A stretch of DNA of 64,000 nt, taken from positions 62,001 through 126,000 of the forward strand of contig NC_017098.1 of assembly GCF_000242595.2 (NCBI RefSeq). Direction: 5' to 3'. The translations under genes were made by a program, and so were the position numbers. Source of the stretch: Spirochaeta africana DSM 8902. Lineage in GTDB: Bacteria; Spirochaetota; Spirochaetia; DSM-27196; DSM-8902. Under the pieces are notes generated by a model. The model worked only from the letters and a program-made list of their open reading frames with translations. It ran no database searches and was not told the DNA's origin. The stretch's first letter is position 1, and every line of letters starts with the position of its first letter. Shown here piece by piece: positions 33,877-43,152 of the stretch.

Positions 33877-34506
33877 GTGACAATAATTGGAATCAAACAT
33901 CCGTTCCCGTACCGACAGTGGAACGTGGTAACCGGCATTATCGCCATTAATCTTTTGGCATTTTTCTTTACCACTCTTTCGCCGCGACTGCTGCAGTATT
34001 TCGCGATGAATCCCTATCTGACGATATATCAGCGCATGTACTGGCAGCCGTTCACCTACATGTTTCTGCATGGCACGGTAACCCATATACTGTTCAACAT
34101 GCTGATCCTGTTTGTGTTCGGGCAGTATCTGGAGCGGGCACTGGGCAGTATCGAGTTCCTGGTGCTGTATCTGGGGGTAGGACTGCTGGCGGGGATATTC
34201 TCCCTGTGGCTGTATATCACCACCGGAACCTATATGATATTTCTGCTGGGTGCATCCGGGGCGATCTATGGGACGGTATTTGTGTTTGCAGTGCTCAACC
34301 CGCATGCCATGCTGTATCTGATGGGGCTGATACCTATCAGTGCGCGGATGCTGGTACTGCTGTACACCGCACTTGACCTGCTGAGCCATCTCGGGGGCGG
34401 CACCAACACCGCCCACATGACGCACCTGGCCGGGTTCGGCTTTGCGGCACTGTACTGTGTGTTTCGGCTGCGGTTGAATCCGCTGCAGCGGTTGCTGAGC
34501 AATTAG
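33877..34506 (+). CDS. Rhomboid-family intramembrane serine protease
   Basis: A protein of about 209 residues with six hydrophobic helices. The rhomboid features are HGTVTHILFNMLILF (helix 2 His and Asn), the catalytic serine in LLGASGAIYG, and the catalytic histidine in NTAHMTHLAGFGFA. It would cleave membrane proteins inside the bilayer. The open frame extends to 33808 through the tandem repeat. I place the start at GTG 33877, where a leaderless promoter points and where the usual N-terminus (IGIKHPFPYRQWNVVT) begins. The next gene follows after one base. Its substrate is unknown. Confidence 0.85.
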   Translation: MTIIGIKHPFPYRQWNVVTGIIAINLLAFFFTTLSPRLLQYFAMNPYLTIYQRMYWQPFTYMFLHGTVTHILFNMLILFVFGQYLERALGSIEFLVLYLGVGLLAGIFSLWLYITTGTYMIFLLGASGAIYGTVFVFAVLNPHAMLYLMGLIPISARMLVLLYTALDLLSHLGGGTNTAHMTHLAGFGFAALYCVFRLRLNPLQRLLSN

Positions 34507-34507
34507 C

Positions 34508-35272
34508 ATGAGCAGACTACCCGGCGACTGCAGAGGCACGCAGCGGCCGTTATTGCTCCGGGCAGTGCTGCTGCTGGTTATTCTGCTCGCCGCTGCACCT
34601 TGGCTGGCTGCGGACAACCGACTGGAGGCTACCTTCTGGGCGGAGCTTTCGCCGCGCCCCGTGCCCGGCCGGATTCCTGAGCCCGGCGAGCACGATGGTG
34701 ATCTGCAGCAGCTGCTGTTCGAGGACGATGTGCTGCATGGCGAGCTGGTACCTCCTGCTGAACAGCGCATCCTGGAAGAAGCGCGCCTGGTGTTTTCCGG
34801 CCTGATATATGGCTGGCACTTCCGGTATGTGCCGCGCAATGATGCCCGGGGCTACCCCGAGCAGTTCGAGGCGGACCCTCTGTATGAGCTGCCCTGGGGG
34901 GATGAACGGCTGCGCATCCGCCAGACATGGCGGGAGAATGGCCGGTTGTATGCCAAGGTCGAGTACCGGCTGGATGCTGATCAGCAGGCCAGGCGGCGCG
35001 CCTGGGGCAGCAGCAGCACCCAACTGGTCCAGGGGAGAGGAACCGCCTCGTACTATGCCGGGCATGAGCAGCGCCAGCTGGCCGTAGAGGATGCCCTGCG
35101 AATGGCTATTCGCGAACATTTACGGGCCAGGATGCACACCCCGCCACGACAGGTGGAGGGGCGGATTGTACTGGCCGATCCACCGGTTATGGGGGTAGAC
35201 GGCGGCAGCTATACCGCACTGCTGCGGGCGCGGATGCAGATCCATCGCATTCGCCATTACGAGGTGTTTTAG
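34508..35272 (+). CDS. Exported protein of unknown function
   Basis: A 254-residue protein with a hydrophobic N-terminal segment (LLLRAVLLLVILLAAAPWLAA) acting as signal peptide or anchor. A soluble domain rich in Arg and Glu follows (LYELPWGDERLRIRQTWRENGRLYAKVEYRLD). It begins right after the rhomboid stop, so the two are likely co-transcribed. A functional link (substrate or partner at the membrane) is possible but unproven. No known motif is seen. Confidence 0.65.
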   Translation: MSRLPGDCRGTQRPLLLRAVLLLVILLAAAPWLAADNRLEATFWAELSPRPVPGRIPEPGEHDGDLQQLLFEDDVLHGELVPPAEQRILEEARLVFSGLIYGWHFRYVPRNDARGYPEQFEADPLYELPWGDERLRIRQTWRENGRLYAKVEYRLDADQQARRRAWGSSSTQLVQGRGTASYYAGHEQRQLAVEDALRMAIREHLRARMHTPPRQVEGRIVLADPPVMGVDGGSYTALLRARMQIHRIRHYEVF

Positions 35273-35293
35273 TCGGTCGTCAACCGATCACGC

Positions 35294-35322
35294 TTGTCGG
35301 AGCGGTATTTTCCGGCTACAAT
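35294..35322 (+). promoter_or_regulatory. Promoter of the acyl-CoA synthetase gene
   Basis: TTGTCG, 17 bases, TACAAT. About 30 bases of leader with AAGGAG precede the ATG at 35359. Confidence 0.65.
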
Positions 35323-35358
35323 ACAGGATTGTTGACGCAACGGGATAAGGAGTTAGAT

Positions 35359-37296
35359 ATGGTGAAGACGGTACTCGACATGTTGCAGCGGGCGGTAGAG
35401 CGGTATCCGGATCGGGCGTATGCGTTTCGCAAGACCGAGATGGGGTGGACACCAAAGAGTTTTGCCCAGGTGCAAAGCGAGTCCCGCTCGGTTGCGGCAG
35501 CACTGGTTCAGCGCGGGTTTGCCAAAAACAACACGATGGCGATTCTGTCCGAGGGATCCCCGGAATGGATTGTCAGTGAGTTCGCCACCATAATGGCTGG
35601 TGGCGCAGCGGTACCGCTCTCCATCAAACTGCTGGCGAACGAGGTTCCGTTTCGCCTGAACCATTCGGAGTCCCGAGGCCTTTTTCTTTCCAAAAATACC
35701 GCCGAGAAGATATTCTCGGTGCGCGACCAGATTGAAGACCCGAACTATTTCTATGTACTGCTGGACGATGATCCGGATTTCGCCGATCAGCTGGCTGCGG
35801 AGAACAATCTGAAGCGCGGCACCCAGCTGGTTACGATCCAGGAACTTGCTGCCGAAGGGGCCGGATCACCTGATGCCCTGCGCCAGGTGGATACGATCTG
35901 CAGTGAGCTGACCGAGGATGACATTGTAACGGTGTCCTATACCTCCGGCACGACCGGTAATCCCAAGGGGATTATGCTGATGCACCGCAACTACATCGCC
36001 AATTCCAGCGAAGCGATTGAGGTGTTCCGGATTCCTGCCGGATATCAGACCCTGCTGATCCTGCCCTGTGACCATTCCTTTGCGCACACGGTTGGTATCT
36101 ATGCCTCGCTGGTTGCTGGTATCTCCCTCTACTTTGTGGATGCCCGTGGCGGTTCTATGGCAATTCTGCGTAATATTCCTGGCAATCTGGTGGAAACCGA
36201 CCCCACCTTTCTGCTCACCGTTCCGGCCCTTACCGGGAACTTTATGAAGAAGATCCAGAACGGGGTAGCTGCCAAGGGTTCATTTGTAAACGGGATCTTT
36301 GAACGAGGGATCCGGGCCGGAATTGCCCGCAATGGCGACGGCTACCACCAGGTGCCGTTCCTGACACGCGCCCGTCATTTCCTGCCGTGGCTGCTGGCCG
36401 AGCTGCTGGTGTTCCGCAAGGTGCGTACCATCTTCGGAAAAAAGGTCAAGTTCTGCGTTTCCGGAGGTGCACTGCTGGATCTGGGGCAGCAGCAGTTTTT
36501 CCATGCTCTGGGACTGCCGGTGTATCAGGGATACGGGATGACCGAGGCCAGCCCGATCATCTCGTCAAACCACCCCTGGTGTTACAAGCTGGGTACCAGC
36601 GGCAAGCCCTTTCCCACCGTTCAGGTAAAGGTGGTACTGCAGGATGGCAGCGAGGCTGCCCCCGGCGAGAAGGGGCAAATCTGTGTGCGCGGCCCGAATG
36701 TCATGAAGGGATATCTCAAGAATCCCGATGCCACCGAGGAGGCATTGCGCGACGGGTGGCTGCACACCGGCGACCTTGGCTTCCTGGATGCCGACGGGTT
36801 TCTGACGGTATCCGGCCGAGAAAAGGCCTTGTTGATCTCCGCCGATGGCGAGAAATACTCACCCGAAGAGATCGAAGAGGTAATGACCACTGCCTGTCCC
36901 TATATCAGCCAGGCCATGCTGTACAACGATCACAATCGCTTTACCGGGGCACTGATTGTCCCCGATACAGATGCGGTCAAGAAGTATCTGAAGGCCAATC
37001 CGGATGCCGGTGTAGAGGATGTCCTGCGATTGTTTACCGACTTCCTGCAGACATTCCGGACCAGCGAGGATCTGAAACAGCGCTTCCCCAGCAACTGGGT
37101 GCCGCCGACCTTCATGTTGCTTGATGAGCCGTTCTCGGAGCAGAACGGCACCATCAACTCTACCATGAAGCTGGTACGCTATCGGGTTATCGAGCAGTAC
37201 GGGGATCTGCTGGCGTATATGTACAGCGACGAAGGCGATCGCTACAGCAACCCCAAAAATCGCGCCGTGGTGCAGCAGCTGTTCGGCCTGGAATAA
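35359..37296 (+). CDS. Long-chain acyl-CoA synthetase (AMP-forming)
   Basis: A 645-residue member of the ANL adenylate-forming superfamily. The P-loop-like motif is VSYTSGTTGNPKGIMLMH, the A5 motif YGMTEASP, and the A7/A8 region GWLHTGDLGFLDADGFLTVSGREK. The latter is followed by LLISADGEKYSPEEIEE. Length and wording fit a fatty-acid–CoA ligase of the FAA1/FadD15 type, which activates fatty acids for lipid synthesis or recycling. AAGGAG lies six bases before the chosen ATG. A CCCGGG-type hairpin without T-run lies just after the stop. Confidence 0.92.
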   Translation: MVKTVLDMLQRAVERYPDRAYAFRKTEMGWTPKSFAQVQSESRSVAAALVQRGFAKNNTMAILSEGSPEWIVSEFATIMAGGAAVPLSIKLLANEVPFRLNHSESRGLFLSKNTAEKIFSVRDQIEDPNYFYVLLDDDPDFADQLAAENNLKRGTQLVTIQELAAEGAGSPDALRQVDTICSELTEDDIVTVSYTSGTTGNPKGIMLMHRNYIANSSEAIEVFRIPAGYQTLLILPCDHSFAHTVGIYASLVAGISLYFVDARGGSMAILRNIPGNLVETDPTFLLTVPALTGNFMKKIQNGVAAKGSFVNGIFERGIRAGIARNGDGYHQVPFLTRARHFLPWLLAELLVFRKVRTIFGKKVKFCVSGGALLDLGQQQFFHALGLPVYQGYGMTEASPIISSNHPWCYKLGTSGKPFPTVQVKVVLQDGSEAAPGEKGQICVRGPNVMKGYLKNPDATEEALRDGWLHTGDLGFLDADGFLTVSGREKALLISADGEKYSPEEIEEVMTTACPYISQAMLYNDHNRFTGALIVPDTDAVKKYLKANPDAGVEDVLRLFTDFLQTFRTSEDLKQRFPSNWVPPTFMLLDEPFSEQNGTINSTMKLVRYRVIEQYGDLLAYMYSDEGDRYSNPKNRAVVQQLFGLE

Positions 37297-37380
37297 CCCG
37301 GGCTCCCGGGTGGCCCTCACCCGGGGTTCAGCTCCCATGTGCCACCATCGGGTAACCTGTGGCGGTGCGGCCGGTTTCTA

Positions 37381-37410
37381 TTGACCCGGCTGCCCGCCAG
37401 GCGCTATTTT
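37381..37410 (+). promoter_or_regulatory. Leaderless promoter of the lysA-type gene
   Basis: TTGACC, 18 bases, TATTTT, AGCTGC, then the ATG at 37417. No Shine-Dalgarno. This is one of the clearest examples in the window. Confidence 0.65.
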
Positions 37411-37416
37411 AGCTGC

Positions 37417-38682
37417 ATGTCAGATAAAACACTTCCGTTCAGCAAGGATTTTATAGAGCAAACCGCACAGCGGTTTCCGACTCCCTTTCATATCTACGAC
37501 GAACAGGCTATCCGCGAGAACGCGCGCAGTCTGAACCAGGCCTTTTCCTGGGTTCCCGGCGGCTACAAGAATTTCTACGCAGTCAAGGCGGCCCCGACCC
37601 CCAGAATTATGCAGATCCTGCATGAAGAGGGGATGGGCTTTGACTGTTCCAGCAAGGCCGAGCTTATGCTGTGTGATCGAATCGGGGTAACCGGCGAGCA
37701 GATCATGTTTACCTCCAACGACACCCCGTGGGATGAATACGCCGAGGCGATTGAACTGGGTGGGGTGGTCAACCTGGATGATATATCACATATCGATTAC
37801 CTGCGTGAGCACGGCGGCAAGCTGCCGGACCTGGTGTGTTTTCGCTATAACCCGGGACCGCTGAAGGCCGGGAATGCCATTATCGGCAAGCCGGAAGAGG
37901 CCAAGTACGGGCTTACCCGCGAGCAGCTGTTTGCGGCCTACAAGCAGGCTGCTGAGCTGGGTGCAACCCGCTTCGGGCTGCATACCATGGTCGCCTCGAA
38001 CGAGTTGAATGGCGATTACTTTGTGGAGACAGCACGGATGCTGTTCGAGCTGGTGGTTGAGCTGCACACACGACTGGGGATCAAGATCGAGTTTGTGAAC
38101 CTCGGCGGTGGTATCGGGATTCCGTATCGCCCCGACCAGGAAGCGGTGGATTACCAGCAGATCTCCGACGGGGTACGGCGAGAGTTCCGCAACACCATTG
38201 CGGCCAATGGCCTGGATCATCTCAAGATATTCATGGAGAACGGCCGCTGTATCACCGGGCCGTACGGCTGGCTGGTGAGTCGGGTGCTGCATAAAAAGGA
38301 TACCTACAAGCAGTATGTGGGGCTGGATGCCAATATGGCCAACCTTATGCGCCCGGGCATGTATGGTGCCTATCATCATATTACGGTACTTGGCAAGGAA
38401 GACGCTCCCGCCGACCACGTCTACGATGTAACCGGGAGTCTGTGCGAAAACAACGACAAGTTTGCCATCGATCGTGAACTGCCGGAGGTAGAGATCGGCG
38501 ATCTGGTGGCGATTCACGATGCCGGGGCGCATGGTCACTCGATGGGATTCAATTATAACGGCAAGCTGCGTTCAGCCGAGCTGCTGCTGCGCAGCGATGG
38601 AAAGGTGGAAATGATCCGGCGTGCCGAGACCTACCAGGACTACTTTGCGACCCTGGATTTCCCGGCAGTGGTTACCGACTGA
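37417..38682 (+). CDS. lysA: Diaminopimelate decarboxylase-type PLP enzyme
   Basis: A 421-residue fold-type III PLP decarboxylase. FYAVKAAP near residue 52 carries the Schiff-base lysine. FVNLGGGIGIPY binds phosphate, FMENGRCITGPYGWLV is the 'EPGR'-like segment (here ENGR), and GSLCENNDKFAIDRELP holds the active-site cysteine. AHGHSMGFNYNGKLRSAELL is the C-terminal substrate loop. It should make lysine from meso-diaminopimelate; a related substrate such as ornithine is less likely but cannot be excluded. The start is set by a promoter ending six bases before the ATG. Confidence 0.88.
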   Translation: MSDKTLPFSKDFIEQTAQRFPTPFHIYDEQAIRENARSLNQAFSWVPGGYKNFYAVKAAPTPRIMQILHEEGMGFDCSSKAELMLCDRIGVTGEQIMFTSNDTPWDEYAEAIELGGVVNLDDISHIDYLREHGGKLPDLVCFRYNPGPLKAGNAIIGKPEEAKYGLTREQLFAAYKQAAELGATRFGLHTMVASNELNGDYFVETARMLFELVVELHTRLGIKIEFVNLGGGIGIPYRPDQEAVDYQQISDGVRREFRNTIAANGLDHLKIFMENGRCITGPYGWLVSRVLHKKDTYKQYVGLDANMANLMRPGMYGAYHHITVLGKEDAPADHVYDVTGSLCENNDKFAIDRELPEVEIGDLVAIHDAGAHGHSMGFNYNGKLRSAELLLRSDGKVEMIRRAETYQDYFATLDFPAVVTD

Positions 38683-38693
38683 TTATCGGATGA

Positions 38694-39206
38694 TTACAGC
38701 GTAAAGGATTCGCGACGGCCCGTTTTCATAAGAATGCGGGCCATGCCGTGACACAGCTTCTCTTCTATCTCTTCCTGACATAAACAGGCAAATATCTCGC
38801 GGCGGAAGGATTCCTGGCGTACCAGGGTGATCAGACTGCTGAGGACCTTGAGGTAGTTCAGCTGCTGGTCGGGGTGGGTGGCAACCACAAACAGCAGATG
38901 CACTGGTCGGTTGTCCATTGCCTGGTAGTCGATGCCTTGCCGGGATACGCCCAGGGCGACAACGCTGTCGGCAACCATTGGTGTGCGGCCGTGCGCGACC
39001 GCGACACCGTGGCCGAATCCGGTCGACTGGAGCGATTCGCGATGATGTACCACCTGGTAGAACTGGTCAAGATCGAACCCCGGCAGATTTCGGAATATGG
39101 GCGACCGGTAAATAACCTCGTGGATTGCGTCGTATTTTGTCTCGCTTTCAAGTTCCCATACAACACTGCCGTTGTCGAAGAAAACCTGAGCCTCAACTGC
39201 GTTCAC
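38694..39206 (-). CDS. PTS EIIA-like (fructose/nitrogen type) regulatory protein
   Basis: A protein of about 170 residues with the EIIA-Ntr/fructose fold. The phosphorylatable histidine is probably in VVHHRESLQSTGFGHGVAVAHG. VHLLFVVATHPDQQLNYLKVLSSL is the typical later segment. Such stand-alone EIIA proteins usually regulate transport or nitrogen/potassium balance. The start is uncertain: an ATG at 39218 overlaps the -10 box, so I prefer the GTG at 39206, seven bases downstream of that box. Tail-to-tail with lysA, divergent from purL. Confidence 0.8.
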   Translation of the reverse strand: MNAVEAQVFFDNGSVVWELESETKYDAIHEVIYRSPIFRNLPGFDLDQFYQVVHHRESLQSTGFGHGVAVAHGRTPMVADSVVALGVSRQGIDYQAMDNRPVHLLFVVATHPDQQLNYLKVLSSLITLVRQESFRREIFACLCQEEIEEKLCHGMARILMKTGRRESFTL

Positions 39207-39213
39207 CCTATAA

Positions 39214-39242
39214 TTCATAGACCTATTACCCGCTTTGGTCAA
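39214..39242 (-). promoter_or_regulatory. Leaderless promoter of the EIIA-like gene
   Basis: Minus strand: TTGACC, 17 bases, TATGAA, TTATAGG, then GTG at 39206. The alternative ATG (39218) lies within the -10 box itself. Confidence 0.55.
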
Positions 39243-39277
39243 GGTGACGCTGACACGCTTTTCTGATAGGGTGTGGT

Positions 39278-42200
39278 ATGCGAATCGAAGTGCAATATCG
39301 ACAGGAAGATCCGCGCGCAGAGCGTGTGCGCCAGGGGATCGCTGCATCGGTGGGGGTTCAGCTGCCGCAGCTGCATATCGCGGATGTATACCTGCTGGAG
39401 GCAGCCAGCCTGCCGCAAGATCAGGTGCTCGCCCAGGTCTTTACCGACCCGGTCGCCCAGGAACTGCGTATTGGCGGATTTCCAGCCGACGGCAGCCTGA
39501 TACTCGAGGTAGGACTGAAGCCGGGGGTAACCGATACAACCGGTATAACCGCGGCGCAGTCCTTGCAGCTGCATGGGGCGGTTGATCCGGTCGTGCAGAC
39601 AGCGGTGCAGTACCGAATCCCGGCCGACTCGGTTTCCGGAGATCAGCTTGCGGCGGTTGTGGCCTATCTGCATAATCCTCTTATCCAGAACGCCCGGGTG
39701 GCTGCGACCGATGGCGATGCAGCCAAACTGCCGCAAACCATCGAGCCGGTGCCGGCCGCCGATGTTCCACCGGTAGAGCGGGTGCAGCTGGAGGGCCTGG
39801 ATGAGCAACAGTTGCTGGCACTTTCCCGGCAGCGATTGCTGGCGCTTTCGGTTCCCGAGATGCAGGCAATCCAGGAGCATTTTGCTGATGCAGCAGTCAA
39901 GCAGGACCGTGTCACGGCAGGGATCGGGGCCGAGGCCACCGATGTAGAGCTGGAGATGCTGGCACAAACCTGGAGCGAGCACTGCAAACACAAGATCTTT
40001 GCGGCCGATGTTCAGTATCATGATACCGTGACTGGCGAATCAAGCACGATTCACGGCCTGTTCAAGAGCTGTATTGCAGCGGTGACCCGCCGGATTGCAG
40101 ACCGGCATGCCGCCGAGGGGCGGGATTTTCTGCGTTCGGTATTTACCGATAACGCCGGGGTAATCGCCTTTAACGATGACTATGATGTCTGTATCAAGGC
40201 CGAGACCCACAATTCCCCTTCGGCACTTGATCCCTACGGCGGGGCTATTACCGGTATTGTCGGGGTAAACCGGGATATCCTTGGTACCGGTATGGGGGCA
40301 CGGCCGATCCTGAACACAAATGTACTGTGCTTCGGCTACCCCGACACCCCGGACGAACGGGTGCCACAGGGGCTGATGCACCCCAATCGGGTAATGCATG
40401 GCGTGCACCACGGGATTGTCGATGGCGGCAATCAGTCCGGGATTCCGGTGGTTGGCGGTGCCTTTCTGTTCGACAACAGCTATCTTGGCAAGCCGCTGGT
40501 GTTCTGCGGAACCGGGGGTATAATGCCACGCACCCTGCACGGCAAACCCGGCTGGCAGAAGGAGATTCTGCCTGGTGACTTTGCGGTGATGGTTGGCGGG
40601 CGAATCGGCAAGGATGGCATCCACGGGGCAACCTTCAGTTCGGAGGAGCTCAGTGAATCGTCCCCGACCAGTGCGGTACAGATCGGAGACCCGATTATCC
40701 AGAAGCGGATGACCGAATTTCTGCTGGATGCGCGGGATCGCGGTTTGTACCGCTCGCTTACCGACAACGGAGCTGGTGGTTTGAGCTCCAGCTTTGGCGA
40801 GATGGCTGAGGGTGTAGGCGGTATCTATCTGAATCTGGACAACTGCCCCCTCAAGTATCCCGGACTGGCAGCCTGGGAGATATTCGTCTCGGAAAGCCAG
40901 GAGCGCATGAGCCTGGCTGTGCAGCCGGAGAACTGGGAGGCACTTGCTAATCTTGCCCGGGAGTACGACGTCGAGGTTTCGCATGTCGGCGAGTTTCGCA
41001 ACTCCGGGTTGATCGAGATTGAGCATCAGGGTGCACAGGTCTGTCGGCTGCCGTTGGAGTTTGTACACGACGGGGTGCCGCGCATGCAGATCCCGGCCGA
41101 ATGGATTCCACCTCGGGATGTACAGGATCACCAGGTCCTGGATCGCCTGACTGCAGCAGCGGATCTGGCCCATCTGCAAACCGCGACCCTGACCCTTCTG
41201 CAGGACCCGGTGATTGCGTCCAAGGAGCATCTGATCCGGCAGTATGATCATGAGGTGCAGGGCGGCTCTGTCGTCAAACCGTTCACCGGACCAGGCATGG
41301 ACGGGGTGAGTGATGGCGGGGTTGTGCAGCCGCTGCACGAGTCCACCCAGGGGATCAGCATGACCCACGGGGTGTGTCCTCGCTACAGCGACATCGACAC
41401 CTATGCCATGGCGCAGTGTGCCGTAGATGAAGCCTATCGGGCTCATATTGCCCTGGGCGGCGATCCGGATCGTGCCGGGGCGCTGGATAACTTCTGCTGG
41501 CCGGATCCGGTTCTGTCGGACAGCACCCCGGACGGGCCGTATAAAATGGCTCAGCTGGTGCGCTCCTGCCGCGGTCTGTACGATATTTGCGATGCCTATA
41601 ATCTGCCGCTGGTGAGCGGCAAGGACTCAATGAAAAACGATGCCCGACTGGCGGGTCGCAAGGTCTCGGTACGGCCAACCCTGCTGGTAACTTTGATGGG
41701 GATTGTACCGGATGTTACCCGCTGTCGGAATACCGATTTCCAGAGCGATGGCGATGAAATCTATCTGGTCGGGACGACCGCAGCCGAGTTGGGCGGGAGC
41801 CGCCTGGAGGCTGCGTATCAGGAGGATCGTCTTGCCCTGCCGGGCGATGCCGGTCAGTGGCGGGATCTGCGCGAGCAGCAGAATATCCTCTATGAATACG
41901 ATGCGATCCAGCTGGGTGACTGCCCGCGCGTCGACACCGGGCGTGCCCATGAGCGCTATCTCTGGGTTGCCGAGCAGCTGTCCTGCGGTCTGATCGCTAC
42001 TATTCACGATCTGAGCGACGGAGGGCTTGCTGCTGCCCTGGCCGAGGGCTGCATCGGCGGCCGGATCGGAGCACGTATCGATCTGCCCGGCTCGCAGCAC
42101 CCGGTAATTGAACTTTTTTCGGAGTCGGCCTCCCGATTTGTGGTAACCGTTCCCCCTGAGCACCGACAGGAGTTTGCCAAGGCCGCCGCTGGTCGCAGCG

Positions 42201-42331
42201 ATGTCCTGCAGCTGGGAACCGTGACCGAGGAGCCGCTGTTGAGGATCAACAGCCGACTGGGTGAGCTGCTGTTCGGTCTGGAGCAGCTGCAGCAGGCATT
42301 TTTTGCAATGAGGAGTCAGGACCATGAGTAA
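39278..42331 (+). CDS. purL: Phosphoribosylformylglycinamidine synthase, PurS-like + PurL fusion
   Basis: A 1017-residue ATP-dependent enzyme of purine synthesis (FGAR to FGAM). Residues 1-~200 are not standard PurL. They look like one or two PurS-type domains (RIEVQYRQEDPRAERVRQGI...). The PurL core follows: QTWSEHCKHKIFAADV, KAETHNSPSALDPYGGAITG, a second half with SGKDSMKNDAR, and LSDGGLAAALAEG. The glutaminase subunit is encoded separately next door, overlapping by eight bases (ATGAGTAA). No riboswitch-like structure is seen upstream. Confidence 0.93.
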   Translation: MRIEVQYRQEDPRAERVRQGIAASVGVQLPQLHIADVYLLEAASLPQDQVLAQVFTDPVAQELRIGGFPADGSLILEVGLKPGVTDTTGITAAQSLQLHGAVDPVVQTAVQYRIPADSVSGDQLAAVVAYLHNPLIQNARVAATDGDAAKLPQTIEPVPAADVPPVERVQLEGLDEQQLLALSRQRLLALSVPEMQAIQEHFADAAVKQDRVTAGIGAEATDVELEMLAQTWSEHCKHKIFAADVQYHDTVTGESSTIHGLFKSCIAAVTRRIADRHAAEGRDFLRSVFTDNAGVIAFNDDYDVCIKAETHNSPSALDPYGGAITGIVGVNRDILGTGMGARPILNTNVLCFGYPDTPDERVPQGLMHPNRVMHGVHHGIVDGGNQSGIPVVGGAFLFDNSYLGKPLVFCGTGGIMPRTLHGKPGWQKEILPGDFAVMVGGRIGKDGIHGATFSSEELSESSPTSAVQIGDPIIQKRMTEFLLDARDRGLYRSLTDNGAGGLSSSFGEMAEGVGGIYLNLDNCPLKYPGLAAWEIFVSESQERMSLAVQPENWEALANLAREYDVEVSHVGEFRNSGLIEIEHQGAQVCRLPLEFVHDGVPRMQIPAEWIPPRDVQDHQVLDRLTAAADLAHLQTATLTLLQDPVIASKEHLIRQYDHEVQGGSVVKPFTGPGMDGVSDGGVVQPLHESTQGISMTHGVCPRYSDIDTYAMAQCAVDEAYRAHIALGGDPDRAGALDNFCWPDPVLSDSTPDGPYKMAQLVRSCRGLYDICDAYNLPLVSGKDSMKNDARLAGRKVSVRPTLLVTLMGIVPDVTRCRNTDFQSDGDEIYLVGTTAAELGGSRLEAAYQEDRLALPGDAGQWRDLREQQNILYEYDAIQLGDCPRVDTGRAHERYLWVAEQLSCGLIATIHDLSDGGLAAALAEGCIGGRIGARIDLPGSQHPVIELFSESASRFVVTVPPEHRQEFAKAAAGRSDVLQLGTVTEEPLLRINSRLGELLFGLEQLQQAFFAMRSQDHE

Positions 42332-43112
42332 GCAACACAGCCCGACCGGAGCAGGCGAGGTGCAGGTCGGTATCCTGTACGGTCACGGCATCAATGCCGA
42401 CCGGGAGCTTGGTACCGCCTTTCAGGCAGCTGGCGGCAGCGTGCAGAGAATCAGCGTGAAACATGCTGTGGAAAACCCCGATGTCCTGGACCGCATCGAT
42501 ATCCTCGGGTTCCCCGGCGGGTTTTCCTTTGGTGACCATCTTGGTTCCGGACTGGTGCTGGCCCAGTGGATTCGTACCTCGCTGCGGCCGGCAATCGAAC
42601 GCCTGATAGATCGCGGTGGACTGGTACTGGGAATATGCAACGGGTTCCAGGTGCTGGTAAAGATGGGGCTGCTGCCCAACCTCGATGGAGACTGGAATCC
42701 CTCGGTATCGCTGGTGCATAACGATTCCGGCCGGTTTATTGATACCTGGGTGCCGGTGGAGTGGAGCAGCTCGTCCCGATCGCCCTGGCTGCAGCAGCTG
42801 CCAGCCATGATGCTGCCGATACGTCATGGTGAGGGCCGGTTTACTGCAGCATCAGAAGAGGTGCTGCAGCAGGTTTCCGACGACTGTGTCGCGCTGCGTT
42901 ATCGTGAGAACCCCAACGGCTCTGTTGACAACATTGCCGGCATTACCGATCGCACCGGCAGGGTACTGGGGCTGATGCCCCACCCCGAGGCCTTTATCCG
43001 CATGACGCAGCATCCGCAGTGGCAGCGGCTGCAGCGGGCCGGGGCTGATGCCGGTATTTTCCCTACCGGGCTTGAGCTGTTCCGTAACGGGATTAAGGCA
43101 ATTCACCGGTAA
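42324..43112 (+). CDS. purQ: Phosphoribosylformylglycinamidine synthase glutaminase subunit
   Basis: A 262-residue class I glutamine amidotransferase that supplies ammonia to the PurL subunit. The nucleophile cysteine is in VLGICNGFQVLVKMG, and the His-Glu pair is in GLMPHPEAFIRM. GFPGGFSFGDHLGSG is the typical oxyanion-side loop. The start overlaps the purL stop by eight bases, indicating coupled translation and a 1:1 complex. Length is slightly above the small PurQ of Bacillus and is consistent with the longer subclass. Confidence 0.93.
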   Translation: MSKQHSPTGAGEVQVGILYGHGINADRELGTAFQAAGGSVQRISVKHAVENPDVLDRIDILGFPGGFSFGDHLGSGLVLAQWIRTSLRPAIERLIDRGGLVLGICNGFQVLVKMGLLPNLDGDWNPSVSLVHNDSGRFIDTWVPVEWSSSSRSPWLQQLPAMMLPIRHGEGRFTAASEEVLQQVSDDCVALRYRENPNGSVDNIAGITDRTGRVLGLMPHPEAFIRMTQHPQWQRLQRAGADAGIFPTGLELFRNGIKAIHR

Positions 43113-43114
43113 TG

Positions 43115-43143
43115 TTGAAACTTTGTGTGTCCGGTTGTATCTT
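43115..43143 (+). promoter_or_regulatory. Near-leaderless promoter of the bifunctional nuclease gene
   Basis: TTGAAA, 17 bases, TATCTT, nine bases, then the ATG at 43153. This predicts only two or three untranslated bases. Confidence 0.6.
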
Positions 43144-43152
43144 TAGAGTAGT

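Noticed and set aside
33717-33974. N-terminal extension of RlmE through the 18-bp repeat (repeating Ser-Leu-Gly-Gly-Ala-Cys)
   Set aside because: RlmE is normally about 200 residues, and the promoter lies inside the extension. The repeat is probably intergenic.
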